Below are positions 16,007 to 26,584 of a stretch of DNA of 64,000 nt, one piece after another. The position numbers and the translations under genes are program-made. The notes beneath the pieces are model-generated. The model saw only the letters and a list, made by a program, of their open reading frames with translations, searched no databases and was not told where the DNA came from. The DNA comes from Brevibacillus invocatus (GTDB taxonomy: Bacteria; Bacillota; Bacilli; Brevibacillales; Brevibacillaceae), in NCBI RefSeq assembly GCF_003710915.1, contig NZ_RHHR01000044.1:1-64000 (forward strand). Direction: 5' to 3'. The number at the start of each line of letters is the position of its first letter. The first letter of the stretch is position 1.

Positions 16007-18874
16007 CTAATCCTCCCCGAGCTTCACAGCTTGATGAATTTGCATGCGAGAAAGGATGACTCCGACTATCGCGATCCCGACCACAAGGGTAATGGCCACA
16101 AAGGAATAGATCAGCCACTCATCCTGTGCGGAAGACGTGATCGTAAAGGGAGGAATTTGTTTTTCAGCATGCAGATACAGCTTCAGCGCCGGCAAAAACA
16201 GCATGTTCGCAAGCTTGCCTGCCGCCACTCCCATCACAAAAGCAACGCCAAAGGTAAAGAACTGCTCCCATGCGATGATGCGAACGAGGCTGCCAAAAGA
16301 CATCCCCATTGCCCGAAAAACCCCATACTGCAATTTGCGTGCCCCAAGCGTAAGCACCCAGTACATCACGTAGCCAATGAACGTAATCAGCATCGACAAC
16401 AAAAAGCCGAGTGTCAACGAACCGTTTACCCCCAGATAGAAGGCACTGTTCTTGGTTTCGATCAACAGCTGTCGCGCATTGCTCAAAAAAGTAGGTCTCG
16501 TATCGTTTTGAATCAGCCCCTCATAGAGTGCTTCCGAGGAAGCTTCTGCCTGCAGGTTTAGCCAGACCTGATAAGGCTCCATATGCAATTTGCTCTGGAT
16601 GTATGGCAGATTGGCTACCATCAGGTACTTCTCCTTCTGCTTCGAGGAATAAATGGAGTCTTTCCCGACCGGACTCCAGCCTGGCCAGTAATCGACGATG
16701 GCGTATACGATCATCTCCACGGGACGAATGTTCTTCCACCCGACCATGATGGTATCCCCCTCTTTTACCTTCAGCTTGTCTGCAAGGGTGCGGGAAATCA
16801 ATAAAGCCTTGGGTTCTTTGCCCAACAAATTGAGATAATCGTGAATGTGATGCGGCAATAGTCCCTGCTTCCACCAAATCGTTTGTCCGAATTCCTTGGG
16901 ATCGATTCCCATCAGCGTGACTTCCTTGACGCTCTGCCTCCCCTCGCTTGCCTCCGCCATCTGGTGAACAAACACTCTCGTTGCATGCTCCACGCCAGGA
17001 AGCTGTTGAAAGGGCAAGAAATCAGGCTCTACATACTGAATGGGCGGCTTGGGAGACTCAGGTCCTGGTGATCCCTCTTGCATCGCCGGATTGCGATGGA
17101 GGAACACCACCGGCTTGTCATTGATCCAGTCCACCATGAGGCGAATGTCAGTGCCGTTCTGGTAAAAGATCTGCTCTTCCGCATTCAGATTGATGGTTCT
17201 GGCTGTACTCGCACTGAACATACCGATCGCGACCGTGATGGTCACAAACAGCATGAGAAATTGATACTGCCGGGAAGCCCGCCCTACCTGAACCAGGGTG
17301 GTATGCACGGAGATCGGCCAGAACCTGCGGCCCAGCCAATAGATTCCATGCAGCAGCCAAGGGTAGATTCGCAGGCAAAGGAGACCAAGCCCTAGGGAGA
17401 ACAGGACCGGGATAAAAAACAACAGCACATCCACCGACATCGGTACGGAGTCTTCTGCCGCTTTTTCTGCGTTCTCGATCATATTCTGATAGGAATACCA
17501 GCCATACCACGAAATCAGTAAGAGTATGACATCCAGAAAAAGTCGGTGCCACATCGCCTGACCCGTGACTCTGGCTGCGTTCTGCTTATGTGTCACAATA
17601 TTTTGCCGCGTCGCGAAAAAGATCGAGATGAGCAACAGGGACATGCAGCCAAGTACGGTCCATGCGGCATAGATCAGGACCTCGCCATTCATCTGTGCCT
17701 CGATCCCCGTCCGATCAACGAATTGCAAAAATCCGTTGGAGATCCCCAAAATCTTGCTGAGCTGGATGCCGACAAATGGTCCAATCAGCAAGGCGAGTAA
17801 GCCCAAAATGATAATTTCCACAAAATAGATGCCAAAAATCTGTCCCCGCCCTGCCCCGCGACTGCCGAGAACGGCGATCTCTGTGCGCTGACGTTCGACG
17901 ATCAAGCCTGAGACCATCACGAGATAGATCGCCAGCATGATAATGATGGGAACGTACAAAGACCAGAGAATGTTCCGAAAATGCTGGTTTTGCTCATCGT
18001 ATTTTTGGGTGATGGAACTGACGGGAAATTGAATGCTGAGATCTGACTTTTTCAGACCGAACTGAACCAGATTTTCTTCCAGCTCAGGCACGACGGACAT
18101 TAATTTTTCCTTGTCGATAAACTGAAACTCTTGATATTGGAAAGCCAGGTAATAGCGGATTGCGAGAACGAGATTGTTCTCTTCCAAAAACGTCTTCCGA
18201 AACAGCTCTTCATGCAAAATGAACCCTTTGTTGTATTCCGCAGATCTGGCAAACCAATAGGGATCGTTGCCTTCTTTTTCCTTGAAAACTCCTACCGGCT
18301 TGATGCGTATTGCCGCAACATCTGCGTGAGTTGTCGTCAACTCGTAGATGTTGCCCAGCACCATCTTGCGTTCCATTAACCCTTTTTCTGTTACGAGGGC
18401 TTCTAACACTCCATCCACAGGTTCAGCTGCGGGCAAATGCCCATCGATCAAGGTGATGTGCTGATCCAGATTCGTGAACGAATAGAGAATCGCTGTTTCC
18501 GGTGAACTCGTTATTTGATCCTGCAATACCGACTGGAAGGGAAGCGACCTCAATACGGTCACCTGATCGAGCAAGGGTGTTGAAAGCGAAGGAATGATTT
18601 CGTTTTCCATCACGTTCTTCAAGTGGGCAAGCACTATGGCTCCGTCCTGGGCACCAAAATCCTGGTTGATTGAAACCAGGAGGCCACCAGGAAAACTTTT
18701 TACTACCTGCTGATACTCTTCCATGTCTTTGACGAATAAACGCTGCAGCACGCCATTCGTAAATGCAGGGATGCTCGACATCAATCCGACTGCGACAACC
18801 AGCCCGAGCAGCAGGCTCCCGACGAGCCAGCGGTTGTTCAGCATTTTTCGCAGAATCATCTGCAGCATAGCCAT
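16007..18874 (-). CDS. large FtsX-family ABC permease (955 aa)
   Basis: A membrane segment at residues about 17-38 is followed by a long extracellular region. A first FtsX core with several membrane helices is at about 315-460, a second extracellular part follows, and a C-terminal FtsX core is at about 830-945 (LVRIIAWEQFFTFGVAFVMG). The double-FtsX build is typical of MacB-like or lipoprotein-type exporters. The ATG at 18874 follows AGGGGGG about eight bases upstream; the longer frame reaches into the upstream gene. It forms one operon with the lipoprotein adaptor, 13 bp upstream, and the AbrB-fused ATPase. Cargo is unknown. Confidence 0.92.
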   Translation of the reverse strand: MAMLQMILRKMLNNRWLVGSLLLGLVVAVGLMSSIPAFTNGVLQRLFVKDMEEYQQVVKSFPGGLLVSINQDFGAQDGAIVLAHLKNVMENEIIPSLSTPLLDQVTVLRSLPFQSVLQDQITSSPETAILYSFTNLDQHITLIDGHLPAAEPVDGVLEALVTEKGLMERKMVLGNIYELTTTHADVAAIRIKPVGVFKEKEGNDPYWFARSAEYNKGFILHEELFRKTFLEENNLVLAIRYYLAFQYQEFQFIDKEKLMSVVPELEENLVQFGLKKSDLSIQFPVSSITQKYDEQNQHFRNILWSLYVPIIIMLAIYLVMVSGLIVERQRTEIAVLGSRGAGRGQIFGIYFVEIIILGLLALLIGPFVGIQLSKILGISNGFLQFVDRTGIEAQMNGEVLIYAAWTVLGCMSLLLISIFFATRQNIVTHKQNAARVTGQAMWHRLFLDVILLLISWYGWYSYQNMIENAEKAAEDSVPMSVDVLLFFIPVLFSLGLGLLCLRIYPWLLHGIYWLGRRFWPISVHTTLVQVGRASRQYQFLMLFVTITVAIGMFSASTARTINLNAEEQIFYQNGTDIRLMVDWINDKPVVFLHRNPAMQEGSPGPESPKPPIQYVEPDFLPFQQLPGVEHATRVFVHQMAEASEGRQSVKEVTLMGIDPKEFGQTIWWKQGLLPHHIHDYLNLLGKEPKALLISRTLADKLKVKEGDTIMVGWKNIRPVEMIVYAIVDYWPGWSPVGKDSIYSSKQKEKYLMVANLPYIQSKLHMEPYQVWLNLQAEASSEALYEGLIQNDTRPTFLSNARQLLIETKNSAFYLGVNGSLTLGFLLSMLITFIGYVMYWVLTLGARKLQYGVFRAMGMSFGSLVRIIAWEQFFTFGVAFVMGVAAGKLANMLFLPALKLYLHAEKQIPPFTITSSAQDEWLIYSFVAITLVVGIAIVGVILSRMQIHQAVKLGED

Positions 18875-18887
18875 GCTGTGTTCCCCC

Positions 18888-20087
18888 CTAATCCAGAATG
18901 ACCAGCTGGCCCGGTTGTAGCCCGTTAATGATTTCAACTTCTGTCGCTGTCTTAATACCCACGGTGACGTCTACTTCCTTTTTCACGTTCTCGTCCAAAA
19001 CCTGCACGTACATTCTCTCGTTGAACCCGCGCAGTGCTTTGATCGGAATGATGACGGCATCCTCCTGTTGATCGATGACGATTTCGAAGACGACGGAGCT
19101 GCCGACCTCCATCCCCTTTATCGGCTTGGCTGGCGCAATGAGGATGCTGCGCTGATACAGGCGCTTTAGATCCTCTGGTAATTGATCAGGTACATTCAAC
19201 GGAGTCTGTACAACAACGCCTTCTTCCATTGTTCCATCCGGCAGCTTGATGGTCGCCTTGACCCCATCCTTCACATCCTTCAGCGCCTCGCGTTCAGGAG
19301 CTGTATAGATGATAAACAGCTTGTTCGGATCTCCGATGGTCACGAGGGGCTGATACGCATCTACCTCATCTCCCACCTGCTCATTGCTGACAAAGAGGAC
19401 CACTCCATCCATCGGAGCGACCAGCTTGGTATCCGCCAATCTCTTTTGCAGACTGGACAAGTCCATCTCACGCTGCTTGACATTCAGCTTGGCACGCTCA
19501 ACCTGAAATTCACGCCTTTTGGGGTCCTGCAGCTCCGCCAGCTTCAGCCTGGCTTGATCCAGCTCGATCTGGGCAAGCTTGGTCTCGCTGACCTTGGCAT
19601 TCATCTCAGCCTTGACGACGTTCAAGCGGGCTTCCTCCACCTCGTACTTGTTATCCTGCTGGGCTTCCTGCAGTTCCAGCTTGGCTTTTTCCACCTCATA
19701 GCGAGCCATCTCGATGCTTCTTTCCAGCTCGGTTGCATCAAGCTCAGCAAGCACCTGTCCTTTTTTGACCAGTTCGCCGTTGCTGACCGCGAACGACATC
19801 AGACGCAACCCCTTTGTCTCGGGAAAAGAGAGCTCTTTCTTGTCCACTGTGGTAAAGGTACTCGATCCCTTGATGCTTTTCGTAATCGTTCCTTTCGTCA
19901 CCTCGGCGACTTCATAGGTGACTTGCACAGGCTCTACCAATGGCGGGGCCAGCATCGGCTCCTCCTTGGGAAACAGGGAACAGCCCGTGAGCAGCACGCT
20001 CATGCAGGCTATAGCAACCAGGCTCTTCGTTACACGAGGGATACTAGCTTTTGATAATTGAACCGTCTTCCAGCTCGTATACAACAT
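18888..20087 (-). CDS. HlyD/MacA-like adaptor lipoprotein of ABC exporter (399 aa)
   Basis: A lipoprotein signal ends in LLTGC (about residues 33-37). A biotinyl-lipoyl half is followed by a long coiled coil (residues about 110-215, rich in Glu/Lys/Ala with ELERSIEMARYEVEKA), a second lipoyl half (APMDGVVLFVSNEQVGD), and beta-barrel domains. This is the periplasmic-adaptor build used in Gram-positive MacAB-type pumps such as YknX. It starts inside the upstream ATPase gene with a 44-base overlap. GGAGGTGG lies close before the ATG at 20087. No other start fits the frame. Confidence 0.92.
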   Translation of the reverse strand: MLYTSWKTVQLSKASIPRVTKSLVAIACMSVLLTGCSLFPKEEPMLAPPLVEPVQVTYEVAEVTKGTITKSIKGSSTFTTVDKKELSFPETKGLRLMSFAVSNGELVKKGQVLAELDATELERSIEMARYEVEKAKLELQEAQQDNKYEVEEARLNVVKAEMNAKVSETKLAQIELDQARLKLAELQDPKRREFQVERAKLNVKQREMDLSSLQKRLADTKLVAPMDGVVLFVSNEQVGDEVDAYQPLVTIGDPNKLFIIYTAPEREALKDVKDGVKATIKLPDGTMEEGVVVQTPLNVPDQLPEDLKRLYQRSILIAPAKPIKGMEVGSSVVFEIVIDQQEDAVIIPIKALRGFNERMYVQVLDENVKKEVDVTVGIKTATEVEIINGLQPGQLVILD

Positions 20088-20721
20088 CTGCCACCTCCAT
20101 CACACTCGGATCATGCGTCGTCATGACAATGCTCATTCCTGCTTCATCCACCAGTCTGCGAAAGACGCCGCTGATTTGTTTCCCCATCCTGCTGTCCAGC
20201 TCTGCAGTCGGTTCGTCAGCCAAAAGCAGCTCCGGGCGATGTGCAACGGCTCTGGCAATCGCGCAGCGTTGCTGCTCTCCGCCTGACAGCTCGTAGGGAC
20301 GGTGGTTGGCGCGCTTTGTCAAACCGACGAGCTCCAGTGATTCACTCACCCTCCCCTTCCACTCCCTTGCAGGAATTCTGGAGAGCCGTAGTCCAAACTC
20401 TACGTTTTCAGCTGCGGACATAAGTGGGAATAGTCCGAATGATTGGAATATAAATCCCATCCCTTCTCTCCTGATCTTCGTGCGTGTTCGGTCTGGCAGA
20501 CTGCCTATCTCTTTTCCCTGAAAGAATACCTCTCCTCTTGTTGGGCGATCCAATCCACCTAGCAGATTGAGCAGGGTTGTTTTCCCCGAACCTGACCTTC
20601 CTCTCAAGATGAGGAGCCTCCCTTTTTCCACACGTATATTGACCCCCTGAAGTGCGCGAACCGCTGTGACACCACTTCCGAAAACACGCTCCATCTCTTT
20701 TGTTTCCGCGATGTACGGCAT
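20044..20721 (-). CDS. MacB-type ABC transporter ATPase (225 aa)
   Basis: A stand-alone ATPase of the LolD/MacB class: Walker A GRSGSGKTT (about residues 39-47), Q-loop FQSFGLFPL, signature LSGGEQQRC, Walker [14 protein letters not shown], and switch His in TTHDPSVM. It is first in the exporter operon. The operon also ends with a second, AbrB-fused ATPase, so the pump may use a mixed pair of ATPases on one permease. Confidence 0.94.
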   Translation of the reverse strand: MPYIAETKEMERVFGSGVTAVRALQGVNIRVEKGRLLILRGRSGSGKTTLLNLLGGLDRPTRGEVFFQGKEIGSLPDRTRTKIRREGMGFIFQSFGLFPLMSAAENVEFGLRLSRIPAREWKGRVSESLELVGLTKRANHRPYELSGGEQQRCAIARAVAHRPELLLADEPTAELDSRMGKQISGVFRRLVDEAGMSIVMTTHDPSVMEVADVVYELEDGSIIKS

Positions 20722-20883
20722 GACTACCCCCTATTAATTCTTGCAAAAAAGAATTGTAGTCTTGTTAAAAGCATAATGATAGCACAATTAACTAAAAATG
20801 GAATTAATGGAATATTAACAAAAATAAAGTCTCTTTCGCATCAAAATATCGCTAAGCATTCAAGCACTTTCCGATAGTACAAA

Positions 20884-20911
20884 AAAACCTCCTGCTGATG
20901 AGGAGGTTTTT
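20884..20911 (-). terminator. terminator of the M20 amidohydrolase
   Basis: AAAACCTCCT (20884-20893) pairs with AGGAGGTTTT (20901-20910). A T run follows on the minus strand. Confidence 0.85.
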
Positions 20912-20937
20912 CAATGGATGATTCGTTTGAATGAACT

Positions 20938-22131
20938 TTACTCTGCGCGTTCCATGAGGATTTTTCTTGCCGCATTGACAAACATCTTCACGCCGATTTC
21001 CAGCGCATCCTCGTCAATGGTAAAGCGAGCATGGTGATGCGGGTAGGTAATGCCTTTTGACTGATTGCCAGCCGCGATGTAAAAGAAGCAGCCAGGTGCT
21101 TTTTGCTGGAAGGCAGAAAAGTCTTCTCCGCCCATCGTCGGACGAGGACGGGCTACCCATTCTTCGCCAAGCGACTCTACCACGACTTCTTCCATCAGAC
21201 TGGTTACCGTTGCGTCATTGATCACAGGGCGGTAGCCGTTCTCGTATTTAAACTGATAGGTTGCCCCGTGCGCTTCCGTAATTCCTTTGATGACGCGCTC
21301 CATCAGTCCCGGGACGCTTGCCCGCAGATTCGGATCGAAGCTGCGCACGGTACCGCAAATTTCCACCGTGCCAGGAATGACATTATGCGTAGTTCCGCCA
21401 ATAAATTGCGTCACGGAGACGACCAAATTATCCAACGGATCGGTATTGCGCGACACAATATGCTGCAGATTGGTCACGACCTGAGCCGCAACGGCAATGC
21501 TGTCAATCGTCTGGTGCGGCAGGGCGGCATGCCCTCCCTTACCGTTCACCGTAATCCAGAAAGTGTCCGGTGCAGCCATCATCGGTCCAGTGCAAATGCC
21601 GACACTACCGAATTCCATTGAGGACCACAGATGCGTCCCGATCACCATATCTACGCCGTCCATGACGCCTGCTTGTACCATCTCCTCGGCTCCACCAGGA
21701 AACAGCTCTTCCGCATGCTGAAACAAAAAGCGGATTTCGCCCTTTATTTGTTCTTGCATGCCCGATAACAGCTTGGCTGCACCCAAAAGCATCGCTGTAT
21801 GTCCATCGTGGCCGCAAGCGTGCATCACGCCCGGATTTTGCGAAGCGAACTCGAAGGTGTTCTCTTCCGTGATCGGCAGGGCATCCATATCCGCACGCAT
21901 GGCGAGAACAGTTCCCGGGGCTGGTCCGATCAGGCGAGCCATGACACTGGTTTTGGTCGGACGGGTGATCTCCAGGTTTCCAAAGGATTGCAAGGTATCA
22001 TAGACAAACTGCGCCGTGTTTTCTTCGTGAAAAGATAGCTCTGGATGCTGATGCAGGTGCCTCCTCCATGCGATTACCTGCTCCCGAATCTCCTCTACTG
22101 CCTGGTTTAACGTTGCAACTGCTGTTGTCAT
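20938..22131 (-). CDS. M20-family amidohydrolase/aminoacylase (397 aa)
   Basis: A zinc peptidase-fold amidohydrolase. Metal-binding motif HACGHDGHTAML (about residues 105-116) with FQHAEELFPGG and the late TMGGEDFSAF are conserved in the hippurate hydrolase/N-acyl-amino-acid amidohydrolase group. No signal peptide is present. It lies 49 bp downstream of the AllC-like gene on the same strand, so the two may be co-transcribed and act on acylated or carbamoylated amino compounds. A second M20 protein of the same group is encoded at 38010. The exact substrate is unknown. Confidence 0.92.
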   Translation of the reverse strand: MTTAVATLNQAVEEIREQVIAWRRHLHQHPELSFHEENTAQFVYDTLQSFGNLEITRPTKTSVMARLIGPAPGTVLAMRADMDALPITEENTFEFASQNPGVMHACGHDGHTAMLLGAAKLLSGMQEQIKGEIRFLFQHAEELFPGGAEEMVQAGVMDGVDMVIGTHLWSSMEFGSVGICTGPMMAAPDTFWITVNGKGGHAALPHQTIDSIAVAAQVVTNLQHIVSRNTDPLDNLVVSVTQFIGGTTHNVIPGTVEICGTVRSFDPNLRASVPGLMERVIKGITEAHGATYQFKYENGYRPVINDATVTSLMEEVVVESLGEEWVARPRPTMGGEDFSAFQQKAPGCFFYIAAGNQSKGITYPHHHARFTIDEDALEIGVKMFVNAARKILMERAE

Positions 22132-22180
22132 AGACGTTCTCCTCCTCTGGATTGGTGAAAGGAATTGATTTCGGCCTCAT

Positions 22181-23458
22181 CTATTCATGATTCGGTTGAG
22201 CCAGTGAGTAAACCGTGCGATACAAAACCGCCGTACTGTGTGCACAATCCTCTTTTGTCGTATATTCCGCAGGATTGTGGCTTATGCCATCACGGGAACG
22301 GGCAAAAATCATTCCTACAGGGCACAGGTCTACCAGCTGCATGCCATCGTGACCAGCACCGCTCGGCAACAGCATCGTCTCCAGGCCTTCTGCTTCGCAA
22401 GCTGCCAGGGCCGCTGCCTGTACTTCCCTAGAGCAAATGACTGGGGCTACGCGCTGCATGTTTTCCACCTGCAGAGTGACACCACGCCGTCCGCAAATCT
22501 CGTTGGCATCCTGCAGGATCTTTTCTTCCACCTGGTCGCGAATCGCTTCATCCACATCGCGCAGGTCGAGCGTAAATTCGACGCGACCGGGGATGACATT
22601 GACTCCTCCCGGAAAAGCCTCCAGCTTGCCGACCGTTCCAACCGAACTACCTGTCTTCGCTGCTTCACGCTCGATCGACAGCATAATTTCGGAAGCAGCA
22701 GCCAGCGGGTCTCTGCGCAACGTCATCGGTGTCGTTCCTGCGTGCCCAGCCTCCCCTTCCAGGACGAATTTGACCCAGATCGGACCGGCAATTCCACTGA
22801 CGACACCCACTGCCAAGCCTTTGCTTTCGAGTACCTTGCCTTGCTCGATATGCAGCTCCACGTACGCCTTGACACTTCCCGGCTCGCGCTTTGCGGATAC
22901 GATCCGTTCTGGCTCAAGACCGCTTTGGCGCATGGCTTCCGCAATCGAGACGCCGTCCTTGTCACGCGCAGACAGCTCCTCTACCTGCAATCGTCCACCG
23001 AGAGAGCGACTGCCGATCATGCCGTAGCCAAAACGCGTCCCCTCCTCGTCCGTAAAAGCGATCACTTCGATGGGATGCTCCGTTTCCACACCTCTCTCGT
23101 TCATGGCCTGCAGGATTTCTACACCTGCCAAAACGCCCAGAGGTCCGTCGAAATCACCTCCATTAGGTACAGAATCGATATGCGAGCCGACCAGTACGAC
23201 AGGTGCCTGCGAGTTCGTACCGTCCTTGCGTCCAATCAGGTTGCCCGCCTCGTCTTCCCGTACCGCCAAGCCTGCCTCCAGCATAAAGCCCTTTACCAAA
23301 TCCTTCGCCGCGCGTTCTTCGGGTGTAAAGGAAAGTCGTGTCACACCACCCGCTTCCTGCCTTCCAATGGCACCTAGCTGCATCAAGCGTTCCCACAGAC
23401 GATTCGCATTGATCACGGTTGAGCCACCTCTTGTATCTGCATTTTCATTTTGCTTCAT
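22181..23458 (-). CDS. Zn-dependent hydrolase, allantoate amidohydrolase / N-carbamoyl-L-amino-acid hydrolase family (425 aa)
   Basis: The signature [20 protein letters not shown] (metal His and Asp) and [17 protein letters not shown] place it in the AllC/HyuC/AmaB group of M20 peptidases, which hydrolyse allantoate, ureidoglycine or N-carbamoyl amino acids. The C-terminal pair GAGHDGMQL and [13 protein letters not shown] is also family-specific. The start is not certain: ATG at 23458 has GGAAAGGA about 13 bases upstream, and a GTG near 23418 is another option. No allantoinase or urea-carboxylase genes are close, so the pathway cannot be fixed. Confidence 0.9.
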   Translation of the reverse strand: MKQNENADTRGGSTVINANRLWERLMQLGAIGRQEAGGVTRLSFTPEERAAKDLVKGFMLEAGLAVREDEAGNLIGRKDGTNSQAPVVLVGSHIDSVPNGGDFDGPLGVLAGVEILQAMNERGVETEHPIEVIAFTDEEGTRFGYGMIGSRSLGGRLQVEELSARDKDGVSIAEAMRQSGLEPERIVSAKREPGSVKAYVELHIEQGKVLESKGLAVGVVSGIAGPIWVKFVLEGEAGHAGTTPMTLRRDPLAAASEIMLSIEREAAKTGSSVGTVGKLEAFPGGVNVIPGRVEFTLDLRDVDEAIRDQVEEKILQDANEICGRRGVTLQVENMQRVAPVICSREVQAAALAACEAEGLETMLLPSGAGHDGMQLVDLCPVGMIFARSRDGISHNPAEYTTKEDCAHSTAVLYRTVYSLAQPNHE

Positions 23459-23535
23459 GGTGCTTGTCTCATCCTTTCCATTGTAGAATAATCTGTCAAT
23501 TTCGAAAAGATCGATAATCGCCACACATCATGTCA

Positions 23536-24069
23536 TTACAATTTTATCGGTTTACTCGCCTTCTGTCCAAGCGAGAGTACAAGATGCAAGACTGGAACGA
23601 TCAGCAGCACGAAAGGGAGCGTGCTCACCATTAAAGACCAGGTGATCACTCCTTCCTCCAAAAGCCGTGCGTACGTGTAAAGCCCATAGGGGAGGATCAG
23701 TGCGACGGCTGTTACGACACCTGGTGTATAGGCGCGCAGCAGAATCGTCTGTCCGATATGTGTAAAAACATGGAGGAACATGACGTGCAAGCAGACGAGA
23801 AAAAAAGGAAGATAGGTTCCTTTTGACCATGTCGCAGCGGTAAGTAGAACGGCTGCCGACAGGATGATAAATATCCCCGTCACGGCTACTGCAAATTGCG
23901 CAGTCGTCATGAAAAGCAGCGGTTTGAAATGCTTTTCCAATGCGACAGGCAATTTGCGAATCAGCTGCTTGCGGTGGCGAGTCAGCCAGTTTTCCACGAC
24001 AATAATCTCCTCCAGATCATGCAGCATAAAGACGACCAAAAACATCCAGATCACATTCACCAAATCCAT
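23536..24069 (-). CDS. HXXEE-domain membrane protein (177 aa)
   Basis: The N-terminal helix carries the defining H-D-L-E-E motif (about residues 17-21), followed by four or five membrane segments. HXXEE proteins are predicted integral membrane enzymes or transporters with no assigned reaction. The ATG at 24069 has GGGGA five to six bases upstream; it overlaps the TetR gene for no more than that leader, since the frame upstream of it lies inside the TetR gene. The TetR regulator directly upstream is the likely controller. Confidence 0.85.
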   Translation of the reverse strand: MDLVNVIWMFLVVFMLHDLEEIIVVENWLTRHRKQLIRKLPVALEKHFKPLLFMTTAQFAVAVTGIFIILSAAVLLTAATWSKGTYLPFFLVCLHVMFLHVFTHIGQTILLRAYTPGVVTAVALILPYGLYTYARLLEEGVITWSLMVSTLPFVLLIVPVLHLVLSLGQKASKPIKL

Positions 24070-24085
24070 GCTTATCCCCGCCTTT

Positions 24086-24676
24086 TCATGGATGAGGTCG
24101 GACGATGCCGTGCGCAATCAGCGTTACCGCCTGATCAGCCAGCTCCTCCGCCGTCTTTTCTCCGTTTAGCAAATATCGCTCCGTGAGCCGATACAAAATC
24201 GCCACCATGGCTTCTGCTGCGACCTCGGGGCTGAATTCCTCCCGTAAATGTCCAGCCTCCTGATTGCGCCGCAGATTGGATTCAACCATCTGTGCAAGCC
24301 GATGATGCAGATTTTTTTCTTCATCGGATGCTTGCAGAAATACCTGCGTCAGCTTTGGCACACTCACAAAAAATTGGAACAGCTCCAACAGATTTTCTTT
24401 TAATTTCGGAACCGTCCATTCCTTTGACAGAGGCGTCACCTTTTTTCCTGCATCCGCCAGCTCCCAGAGCTTATTGAAAAATTCGTCACGCAGCTCCTGA
24501 TACATGGCTTCCTTGCTGGGAAAATAAAGATAAAACGCCGCCTGAGTCAATCCGGCTCGTTTGACAATATCACTAACCCGGGTAAGGTGGTAGCCTTTCC
24601 CTGCAAACTCCTCTGCTGCTGCTTCCAACAGGCGCTTTCGGCTCATTTCCCCTTTTTCTGTCCTGGTTTTGTTCAT
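24086..24676 (-). CDS. TetR/AcrR family transcriptional regulator (196 aa)
   Basis: Residues 10-56 form the TetR DNA-binding domain (RLLEAAAEEFAGKGY, then KRAGLTQAAFYLYFPSKE). The C-terminal ligand half is unspecific. The ATG at 24676 follows GGGGTGA. It lies 16 bp upstream of the HXXEE gene and forms a unit with it. An inverted repeat with the TetR look of A-A-C-T-A-A-C / G-T-T-A-G-T-T lies upstream and is probably its operator. Confidence 0.94.
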   Translation of the reverse strand: MNKTRTEKGEMSRKRLLEAAAEEFAGKGYHLTRVSDIVKRAGLTQAAFYLYFPSKEAMYQELRDEFFNKLWELADAGKKVTPLSKEWTVPKLKENLLELFQFFVSVPKLTQVFLQASDEEKNLHHRLAQMVESNLRRNQEAGHLREEFSPEVAAEAMVAILYRLTERYLLNGEKTAEELADQAVTLIAHGIVRPHP

Positions 24677-24689
24677 TGTTTCACCCCAA

Positions 24690-24725
24690 AACTAACTAAT
24701 CAGTTATATAACTACAAAGTTAGTT
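24690..24725. promoter_or_regulatory. putative TetR operator
   Basis: AACTAAC (24690-24696) and GTTAGTT (24719-24725) are inverted copies 22 bases apart. Inside, TAACT/AGTTA (24693-24706) forms a closer dyad, and AGTTATATAACT is a 12-base palindrome. They sit between the TetR gene and the trpS leader. Confidence 0.6.
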
Positions 24726-24758
24726 TACCAGCTTTTGGACTTTTTCCGCAAGAGGCTC

Positions 24759-24787
24759 TTGCTTTTTTTCTGTTGACTCGGTAGAAT
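24759..24787 (+). promoter_or_regulatory. sigma-A promoter of the first trpS
   Basis: TTGCTT (24759-24764), 17-base spacer, TAGAAT (24782-24787). The start near 24794 leads into the T-box leader. Confidence 0.75.
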
Positions 24788-24793
24788 AATGCC

Positions 24794-25092
24794 TCAAAGG
24801 AAGATTGCACAGCGATGAGGAAGAAGAGTAGGCATTTGATGAGACTTCAGAGAGCTGATGGTTGGTGAGAATCAGCGTCGAGTGAATGTTGAATGGGCTT
24901 CCGAGCTCCAGACCGAACCCGCATATTTGCGGTGCGTAGGCTTTGGCGTGACGTCCGTACGTTATCATGGACACCGTATCGATTTTGGGTACGGAGCAAA
25001 GTGATTTTGCGCGCGACTGTTCGTCATGTGCAAGATAACAAGGGTGGCACCACGGTTCATTCGTCCCTGTCTAGGGCGGATGGACCTTTTTT
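24794..25092 (+). promoter_or_regulatory. T-box leader (tRNA-Trp sensing) of trpS
   Basis: The conserved T-box core AAGGGTGGCACCACGG is at 25040-25055. The terminator arms GGTTCATTCGTCC (25054-25066) and GGGCGGATGGACC (25074-25086) pair over 13 bases and are followed by six T. Stem I has the AGAGAG motif, and the specifier loop has a TGG triplet (24859-24861) next to a CTGA/TCAG stem. Uncharged tRNA-Trp is expected to favour the antiterminator and switch the gene on. Confidence 0.92.
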
Positions 25093-25125
25093 GCGTTCAT
25101 TTCGCGATATGATTTTGAAAAATGA

Positions 25126-26127
<1,002 letters not shown>

Positions 26128-26261
26128 CCCACTGGATCGTTCTAGACTGATCAAAATACAAAAAGGTAGAGGTACGTTTCAACGTGAAAATGAAGTCCTA
26201 GACTACCACTGCCTTTACATGATTAACGATGTTGATGAAGAGCAAGTACGTATCAGATAAT

Positions 26262-26496
26262 GAGGTTCAGAGAGTCGGTGGTTGCTGTGAACCGATCCTC
26301 ACCTGATGCCGAATGGGCTTCTGAATCGCTCCGCTGAACAAAAGTAGGCGCTGCCGGGATTCTCTCCCCGTTATCAAGAGAGGAGTATCGTAATGATGAT
26401 GTTCCACATCTTACCGTACTTTCGAGTGAATCGCTTTTTGCGATTAAAAAAGGTGGTACCACGATAACCTCGTCCTTTATTGGGCGGGGTTTTTTG
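26262..26496 (+). promoter_or_regulatory. T-box leader of the second trpS
   Basis: T-box core AAAGGTGGTACCACGA at 26449-26464. The terminator arms AACCTCGTCC (26466-26475) and GGGCGGGGTT (26482-26491) pair and are followed by T residues. The specifier loop has the same layout as in the first leader, with TGG at 26279-26281. It is a separate leader from that at 24794, since trpS lies between them. The 5' end is not certain. Confidence 0.88.
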
Positions 26497-26584
26497 TATT
26501 CCTTGAAAGGGGGGATGTCCATGGATGATGGTTGGTGGATCTCAGGTTTACCTGACAGAAATAAAATCATGAGGAGGATCATTA

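Noticed and set aside
22238..23377. 379-codon plus-strand frame
   Set aside because: Antisense shadow of the AllC-like gene, with no start signal or family pattern.
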